Source: Tetrapyrgos nigripes (lineage: Eukaryota > Basidiomycota > Agaricomycetes > Agaricales > Campanellaceae). From it: a DNA stretch of 64,000 bases. The stretch spans positions 806,001 through 870,000 of the forward strand of contig JAACJM010000009.1 in the NCBI GenBank assembly GCA_013368315.1. Direction: 5' to 3'. A model generated the notes under the pieces. It saw nothing but the letters and a program-made list of their open reading frames with translations. It was not told the DNA's origin and did no database searches. Every line of letters begins with the position of its first letter. Position 1 is the first letter of the stretch. Both the position numbers and the translations under genes were made by a program. Shown one piece after another: positions 57,756 through 64,000 of this stretch.

Positions 57756-58475
57756 TTAACTGCGCATCATCTGAAGGCTTTCTTTATCCTTGATTTCAAT
57801 ACCTCCAGAAACATTTTTTGTATATTGGCGTGCTAATTCCTTTACTTCCTCCCCTTTCGAAAGCATTGGAATGTGTTTGCCATGTACACACACAACATCA
57901 TACTTGAAATCTAGTGCAATCCCATGCTTATGCATGAATACCATTCCCAGTACAATGTCATATCAGTCAACATTTGCAATATCAAAGTAATCACGATCAC
58001 TGACTGTAATTTCATGATTACCAAACATATATGAAGCAATGCAACCATAAGTAATCTTTGAATGACTACCTTTGGTTCCTAACTGCAAGGTTACAGGGTT
58101 CTCCAACCTAAACATTTTAGATTCAGAGGCCCTTGTAAAATCAGGGCTCATTGCATCTGCTGTACTACCACTGTTGAAGAGAGCGAGTGCCTTTACCCCA
58201 TTTATCTCAATAAAGGCAGCTAGGCATCTTTTCTCCTCACTGGTACATATAGGCCATTTACCAGTATGTGGTACACGCACTTTCAAAGGCTCCAGTGTTG
58301 CCTTCACAGTACCGTCCTTTTCCTGATCCATATTGCAAATACTTATGAAAATCCAGAAAGTCAGCCACATCAGAGCCAGCCTCACTTTCAATTTCATCAA
58401 TATCCACAGAAGATGGACTCGACCATGCTGATACAACTGTATCGTAAGACGAAACAGAGTCACTGTCATCTTCAC
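57756..58475 (-). pseudogene. Aspartic protease of second gypsy
   Basis: EINGVKALALFNSGSTADAM followed by SPDFTRASESKMFRLENPVT is the retropepsin active-site region, with the catalytic Asp replaced by Asn (AAC at 58175-58173). It continues NHEITVSDRDYFDIANVD, stop, then GMVFMHKHGIALDFKYDVV. The Asp to Asn change alone would abolish activity. Confidence 0.8.
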
Positions 58476-58938
58476 ACATGAGTCCTATCTGATCTTCAGC
58501 ATCTAATCCATCCTCTGAATAGGCATCCGCTGCTTCAGAATCATACTGTGATCTGCCCCAAGGATCAGCCTCACTGTTATAATCATCCTGGGGATTCTCA
58601 TCATAGTGAGTCCAAACATCATCATCACTAGCCTGTGGCTGAGAGGAAGATGGTCCTGGCTCATTGTCCAATGCTAGCTCTTCCTTCATATGAAATATCC
58701 GAACAGTCTGTGCATTGCCATCCTTATCAACCATTTGATACATACAGTTGTTATTTGGCTGATCTTTCTTTTTACAATCCTTATGTCCATGGTACTGGCC
58801 AGGCACACCACAATCAAAGCATACACCTGGCTTCTTGTAAAAAGGACATTGATTGTGATTTGGGTTCAACCCCAGTTTCTTCCTAGTATCTTTAATTTGC
58901 TCAAGAAAATTGGGTCTAAGATTATTATGTGCCTTCAC
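58258..58938 (-). pseudogene. Gag C-terminus with zinc knuckle, second gypsy
   Basis: NQCPFYKKPGVCFDCGVPGQ then YHGHKDCKKK: a CCHC-type knuckle in which the usual spacing CX2CX4HX4C is disturbed because the expected His after PG is Gln. It is followed by an acidic Ser/Asp-rich linker (58660-58380) toward the protease. This frame is open for 226 codons. Confidence 0.7.
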
Positions 58939-60967
58939 ACTATATCTCCATTTATCAACAATTTGTAATCATTTGGGAGAACGAGATTGTTGTGTCCCTT
59001 GTGGGAATTGTCTCTATGCTCATCAGGTACTGCACTAGCACCAGAATAGTACTTAAAAGCACCATGTCCTCGCTTGTATGCAATACCTGCTTTGACAATT
59101 TCATCCATTGTCGAATGCTCAGCTGTGACAGTCTCAGTCATTTTTTTACTCATGGATAAAGGTACAACTTTAAAGAACCATTGCTCGAACATATAGATAT
59201 CTGGAGGACTCAGCATGCATTTTGCATAATATATCAAGTCATGGTAAACACCTCAAATACCTCTTGTCTCAGAGTACTTCACTCTGTAGAAAAGATCAGA
59301 TATCTTGGTAAGTAAAGACTCATGTATGAATTGTTTAAACAATGCACACATAGCTTGCAAGAAAGTAGGTCTACCTGTGTATGGATCCTCTCCAATGGCA
59401 CCCATATCTGGTATTTTTTCCAATTCATCATACCACTGACAAGCTTCACCTTTCAGGAAAGCATACATGGTATTCACTCTCTGGACATCAACTGAAGTAA
59501 TAACCCATCCACCTCACCTAGCATTATAGTGAGATTCAGGGCTACACTGATCTGCAACACTCATCCATTTAATGAGCTGACGAATGAAAGTATCAAAGAC
59601 AACAATATTATAGTTGCCATCATATGTTTGGGGACAAGGGATTGACTGCAATAGTGTTTTCTGAGCATTATTGCTTCCCACTGGTTTTTTGCACAATAGA
59701 TAAAAATTAGCTAGATCGATGTAAACCTGAAGTACACCTTTCAAGCATTCATCCTCTGATACCTCCTTTGGTTTGTACACAAACCTTTCAGTAAAACCTA
59801 AATAATTCACATCTGCTGAAGGTCTTGGATTGTCTCTGCTTTCATCAGATGATGAACTCGAGTCTGATGAGTCACTTGGAGATCCATAGTGATCTCTTCG
59901 GTGCTTGTCCTTGTGCTTCTTTCTCAAACAAGCCTTAGGAGTGTCTGTGTCTCAATCCTTCTCCTGAGGATGTGAAGGGGTAAGATCACTTTGTCCTTCA
60001 TTATCCACAGGCTCCGTGGTGATGACCTCATTAATCTGAGGTGGTGTCTTGTTATTTCGACAAGATTGAGACCATACTGGTTCTCATGAAGGTAAATCTT
60101 CTTCAGAGAATGGTTCTGGATACTCTCAACATAATGGTTGAACTTCCTCATCATTCAGCAAAGGGCATGGCATACGTATGTCCAGTCGATCTAGAGACCA
60201 ACAAACATTGTTAGTTGTATCAATAACAACACGTTGATCCCCTATACGAGTTGTACTGTATGCCTCCAAGTCATGTTCTCACAAAAACTGCAAGACTACA
60301 CGACATCAAAGGTCCCTCCATTTTTCTATAGATCTTGCAGAATAAGCAGTAGTTCGAGACTGATTAGATTCAGCTCTTGATGCTGTATCATCAGCTGCAT
60401 GGTCTATATTTTCAGCCAAAGGTTGAAATCTATTATGAGTATCTAATACATGAGTAGGTCTAAAGCCCATTCTACGTGTAGCAGAGTACGGATCCACATT
60501 GCTTCGCAACTCTGCACGTCTACCATGAGCACCACCCATGTCCTGAAGCATCTCGTCAGCACCCCACACCGACTCTGGTGAGTTTGTCAGTCTAGCGGTT
60601 GACAGACCGGATCCAAGCTTTGATGACGTCGACCCAGATCGCAACTCCACTGGTTCCCGCAATGACGATGAATGTATGATGTATCTGCGGATACATCAGC
60701 AGGTCTAGAATCTGCAACATCTGGATTAGAAGTTTCCGGCAAGTGCCTGCTGACGCCCGCAGGGGAATTAGAAAGAGAGGGAGATTGAGTCCAACGTGCC
60801 CCCACTAATCGAGGAGTGTGTTGGCTCGTAGTATTAGAGAAATCACCAGTATCTGAGGGTAAAGGGCCTGTAGATACTGGCATCCTAATAGAAAAACCTT
60901 GTATAACAGGAGAAGAAGACTCACCATGGTTTGACGACACGTTCCCAGCAGACATCGATGAGTTCAA
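58935..60967 (-). pseudogene. Gag of second gypsy
   Basis: MNSSMSAGNVSSNHGESSSP at 60967 opens a Ser/Pro-rich region; a frame change near 60660 leads to GAHGRRAELRSNVDPYSATR and RSIEKWRDL. Later parts: HKDKHRRDHYGSPSDSSDSS, LGFTERFVYKPKEVSEDECL, CPQTYDGNYNIVVFDTFIRQ (59927-59517), then FLKGEACQWYDELEKIPDMG and FLQAMCALFKQFIHESLLTK (59477-59256), the capsid core. Stops separate them. Confidence 0.7.
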
Positions 60968-61349
60968 TGAGAGGGAAGTGTCATAGAAGGGAAGTTGTTT
61001 GAGGGTGGATATGTAGGCCGAGACCCTATTACAAGTCTCACGAGTGTGGTGTTGATGAATTGGAATGGCTCAAGGAACGTAAGATCTATAACCGCGAGTA
61101 GGCATATAATTCCTGAGATTATCCTCAAGCCTGTAAAACCATTAGTAGAACCAAGAACTGCAGCTTTAAAAAAGTGTAAAGGGTGTTTTAAATCGCCCAG
61201 TGCCCAAAGCTGAGCTAGACAGGTGTTTATACTTGACCCTAGCTACAGGCGATACAGGCGATGGTGAAAGTAGAAGATAAGGAGTAACTATGTGGTACAC
61301 TATTGACTGAGCTTCCAAGGAGCTTTTGGTAAATAATTACAAATCTCCG
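60968..61349. other. Upstream of second gypsy, possible LTR area
   Basis: No coding frame. A 5' LTR for the element ending at 60967 would be expected here, but I cannot find a repeat of this sequence downstream of 55127. GATACAGGCGATGG/CTACAGGCGATACAG is a tiny duplication at 61240-61262. Confidence 0.35.
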
Positions 61350-61595
61350 TTACAGGCCACCGATAGACACAATATGCGCAGGACCCCAGACATCTAAATA
61401 CCATCGAAATTTCACTTCGGTGATCAACTCTGAGCTCTCTAGGTGATGTTGTTTATCGGTATGTGCTCGTCTGCAGTCCTCACATGTCCCCATCTTCCTA
61501 GCCCCCTTGATTTTCCTGCTTCTCATTTCTGCCAGCTTTATATGCACCATTTTTCTTTCAGCGCTGATGTAACCTTGGAAATGAAAGAAAACCAT
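61350..61595 (-). pseudogene. Copia pre-integrase/integrase scrap
   Basis: The 81-codon frame reads HIKLAEMRSRKIKGARKMGT, CEDCRRAHTDKQHHLESSEL, then YLDVWGPAHIVSIGGL. This is the zinc block and the first-Asp region (xxDVWGP) of copia integrases, from a different copia family than the one at 18650-29040. Nothing of the rest of the element is visible. Confidence 0.65.
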
Positions 61596-62160
61596 TCATC
61601 CAATTTACTTGCCTCTTTAAACGATGTTGGTATTGCAAATTCTCCTTGCTTGTGCTGCACTCTTATTATTACACTTTTTCAGCCACTATTAATGCTGGAA
61701 TCAATTCAGAGCGTGTTCCTCTTCAGATAAGTAGCAATGCTGCATTTTCTTTGTTTCTTTGTTTCTTTTATTTTCGTCTTGATCTCTACGTACTGAGTGT
61801 AGGGGTTGTGCCTGTGGCGGCTTTACATCTACACATCATTTATTCACCACTATACCATAAGTAGTTGGCCATGGTACTTGTGTCCAATCTCCCCATTCTT
61901 CCCTTGTGACTGCGGTGACAAATCTTGTTAATACTTTGTTGGGCGATAGGTGTGTTGAGTCATTGATAAGTGGTACAGACTGGGTTCTTGTACGGCACCC
62001 TTTTCTTTCGCGTCGTCTGTTTCCAATCAGTGTTCACTGCTTTTCATTTGCTGCTATGCTTACTACATACTTATTTTGCTGATAATACTCTGTCAGTAAC
62101 TAGTACGTATTTAGTGCACAAATGAAAACTTTGGTATTGGTAGACTTTGTTGAGAGAAAG
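61596..62160. other. No supported gene
   Basis: Short frames only; a CTTTGTTT-type microsatellite at 61749-61770. Confidence 0.35.
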
Positions 62161-62203
62161 GGGCCTCGTAACCTGCCATGCGAAGCAGTGGCCTCTTACC
62201 CCA
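62161..62203 (-). repeat. 43 bp hairpin module, solo copy 2
   Basis: On the minus strand CTGGGGTAAGAGGCCACTGC then TTCGCATGGCAGGTTACGAG and GCCCC. It keeps the GCCA-C-TGC-TTC-GCA-TGGC hairpin of the left end of the 430 bp repeats, without the rest of that repeat. Confidence 0.7.
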
Positions 62204-62670
62204 GTGGATGTAATACTAACTGCGTCTGAGAGTGTGGGATTGATACAATGATGATTGGAAGGAGCATGGTCAAGAAACATGGCTTGCTGGGTTGCATTTG
62301 GGAGTATCGAGGATGGAGTGTTTGACAGGCGTCACAGCGCCTTCAAATTTGGCGGCGGGCGCTCACTCTAGTAGCACTGCCAACCAAAGTGACATGACGC
62401 AGCGGTGAGCATGAGATATTGATGGCGAACGAGTAGTGAAGTTCTGAAGAGTTGGCCATGGGTTGAGTGTCGTAGGTTCGGAACAAGCCCCGCGAAGTTC
62501 CGCCTTCTGAAGGCACGTCAATAACGATAAACAATAAAGTGCCGCAAACAAATCCAGCCAATCAGAGAAGGGGCTTGGAACGAACCTATGAGTGTCGGAA
62601 GAGGAACCTGTTGTTTGTCCATGTATTCCGAAAAAAGCCTGTTCCTCCTCTTCGACGTGACAAGCGAAGC
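62204..62670. other. Upstream region of the uL13m gene
   Basis: No coding frame that I can support. It should hold the promoter of the gene starting at 62671; no clear TATA box. Confidence 0.4.
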
Positions 62671-63912
62671 ATGTCGCAAGCTGTTGGCAATGCAAGTTCC
62701 CCGCAAAAGTCTTTCATTGCCTGTCTGACACTCACGAACAGACAGCCCTCGCCTTTGCACGAGCATGGCACCAAGTTGACGCGACAGACAGGGTTTTAGG
62801 AAAGCTGGCAGAGAGGATAGCGTTGGTGTTGATGGGGAAACATAAACCGATATATAACCCTGCTGGTGAGTCACTTTCTCTGAGTGTGTTCAGAGTGAGT
62901 TTATCCTGATCATGTCTTTGCTCTACTTCTACAACGTGGTCTACCTTCCCTTACCCGGCCAACATGTCTACTCGTACACATTGCTACCCATGCTTCCTCC
63001 TTCCAACTTCCTTACTTGCCGTCTGCCGCTGCTATGACTACCGCTACCGCTACCCTCTCTTCTCCTCTAAAACCTTTTTCAAACCAAAAAAAAAGTCGAC
63101 TCTGGAGACTACGTCATCGTCACCAACTGTACCAAAATCCATGTATCGGGGAGGAAGAACGAACAGTTGGTGTATAGAAAACATACAATGTACCCTGGGG
63201 GGTTGAAGGAGAGGACATTTGGGGATATGATGGAGAGGAAGCCGGAGGAGGTGGGTCGGTTTTCGGTTTTCGTTTTGTTCGTTTGTTCGTTTTGTTGGGG
63301 GCGGAGGGTTTTGGAGTGTTTTCTTTTTTGGGGGGGAGGGGGCGGTTGAGGGAGGGCTGTCCTTCTCAATTTCGCCGCGTCGGTATTGGCGTTGGTGCTG
63401 TTCCTGTCCAACGCATTTAACGCGTCATTTGTTTCGTTTTTCTTTGTTCTTTTCTTTTCTTCTCTACCTTTCTCTACCCTTCTCTTTCCTTCACTTCACT
63501 TCACCATCCTTTCCTCCCTTTTATTTTCTGTCTGTTCTTCCTCTTTACTCACACTTTCTCGTTACCCAGATCATCCGCCACGCCGTCTCAGGCATGCTTC
63601 CCAAAAACAAACTCCGAGATCGACGACTCGAGAGATTACGTATCTTTCCAGGGAACGAGACGGGGATTCTTGGGATTAATGTTTTGAGGGTATGGGAGGG
63701 GGCTGAGGGTGCGAAGGTGAGCTCAAGTTATACTTGCGTCTGCGTCTTCATAATCCCTTCTTGATACTGACAACGTGAACCCCCACTCGACGTACAAACA
63801 GACTCAAACCCCCTCTGGACACCTTCCCCTACCCGTAGATTGGAACCCGACAAAGTTGGTCAAGGAAGCTCCGAGGATTATGCCGAGGAAGATGATTGAT
63901 AATTCTTTGTGA
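62671..63912 (+). CDS. mrpl23: Mitochondrial large-subunit ribosomal protein uL13m
   Basis: Exons 62671-62695, 62746-62865, 63096-63250, 63570-63716 and 63802-63912 join in phase to 185 residues: [20 protein letters not shown] at the start, then [40 protein letters not shown], the uL13 signature [60 protein letters not shown] and a C-terminal tail ending NSL-TGA. It is a structural component of the mitochondrial 54S subunit, encoded in the nucleus; the N-terminus is short and basic enough to serve for import. Introns are GT-AG; intron 3 (63251-63569) is long for this genome, with G/T-rich then C/T-rich halves. Every join and key residue is intact, so the gene should be functional. The ATG at 62671 is the one that gives the family N-terminus. 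Confidence 0.92.
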
Positions 63913-64000
63913 TTTTATTGGGGTTTTTGAGGATTTTTGGGAGTGAGTTGGAGGGGGAGCATAGTACTATCATATTCATGTTCATACATCTGCATGCGTA
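63913..64000. other. 3' flank of the uL13m gene
   Basis: T- and G-rich 3' untranslated sequence; no further gene before the window ends. Confidence 0.4.

Larger units (their letters stand above)
55127..60967 (-). mobile_element. Second Ty3/gypsy-like retroelement, no integrase seen
   Basis: Minus-strand order: gag (60967-58935), zinc knuckle and acidic linker, protease, RT, RNase H, ending at 55127. It is a different lineage from the 16 kb element (RT has YLDD and the RNase H starts VICDASVSGVGVMYGQG). No integrase or LTRs were found; the segment 57380-57750 inside pol has no pol similarity and may be a further insertion. All domains are broken. Confidence 0.8.

Noticed and set aside
62539..62799. 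Plus-strand 86-codon frame overlapping the uL13m start
   Set aside because: Another frame of the uL13m 5' region and intron 1; the uL13m exons explain the sequence.
1..64000. TGA as a sense codon, because many transposon frames run through TGA
   Set aside because: The intact uL13m gene ends at TGA, other stops (TAA, TAG) also interrupt elements, and TGA sits where Arg (CGA) or Trp (TGG) is expected, which fits mutation.
1..64000. CRISPR arrays, bacterial operons or phage genes
   Set aside because: No regularly spaced repeats of the right kind, and all recognisable genes are spliced fungal genes or eukaryotic transposons.

Overview
The window looks like nuclear DNA of a filamentous basidiomycete, most likely an Agaricomycete. 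Real genes are cut by many 50-75 bp GT-AG introns with tiny exons. The gene families (an FAD-binding protein, a five-helix membrane protein of the DUF6534 type, F-box-like proteins, mitochondrial uL13) and the transposon families (chromodomain Ty3/gypsy, Ty1/copia, hAT, Helitron with a Pif1-type helicase) fit that group. I cannot name the species.

Layout. 1-394 is the 3' end of an LTR retrotransposon. 1041-3394 is an intact 12-exon gene for a membrane-anchored FAD-dependent oxidoreductase. 3.5-16.7 kb is sparse: two inverted paralogous F-box-like genes (5590-6708 and 9523-10818), two copies of a ~430 bp repeat, a weak hypothetical gene, a decayed SFM1-type SPOUT methyltransferase (12815-13840) and a C-terminally short DUF6534-type membrane protein (15103-15827). 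16.7-18.0 kb is a non-autonomous terminal-inverted-repeat element full of smaller palindromes.

From about 18.6 to 61.6 kb the window is one nest of transposons. A minus-strand copia element (about 18.65-29.0 kb) was split by a 4.3 kb hAT element (18846-23182) with an 18 bp perfect terminal inverted repeat and the 8 bp target duplication GTCTGAGA. A plus-strand Helitron (Rep part up to 33872, helicase from 49869) was split by a 16 kb chromodomain gypsy element (33878-49868) with 300 bp LTRs and the 5 bp duplication GCCTT. A second, unrelated gypsy element without a visible integrase occupies 55.1-61.0 kb, followed by a copia integrase scrap. Two ~200 bp insertions carrying tRNA-like sequences sit inside the Helitron and the large gypsy.

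The right edge (62671-63912) is an intact five-exon gene for mitochondrial ribosomal protein uL13m.

Main oddities: a palindrome with ~1.55 kb arms in the 5' leader of the large gypsy element, which would fold its RNA into a giant hairpin covering the gag start; an extra ~0.9 kb-codon-scale reading frame after its chromodomain; and widespread C-to-T type decay (CGA to TGA, catalytic Asp to Asn) shared by all the element classes but absent from the two intact genes.
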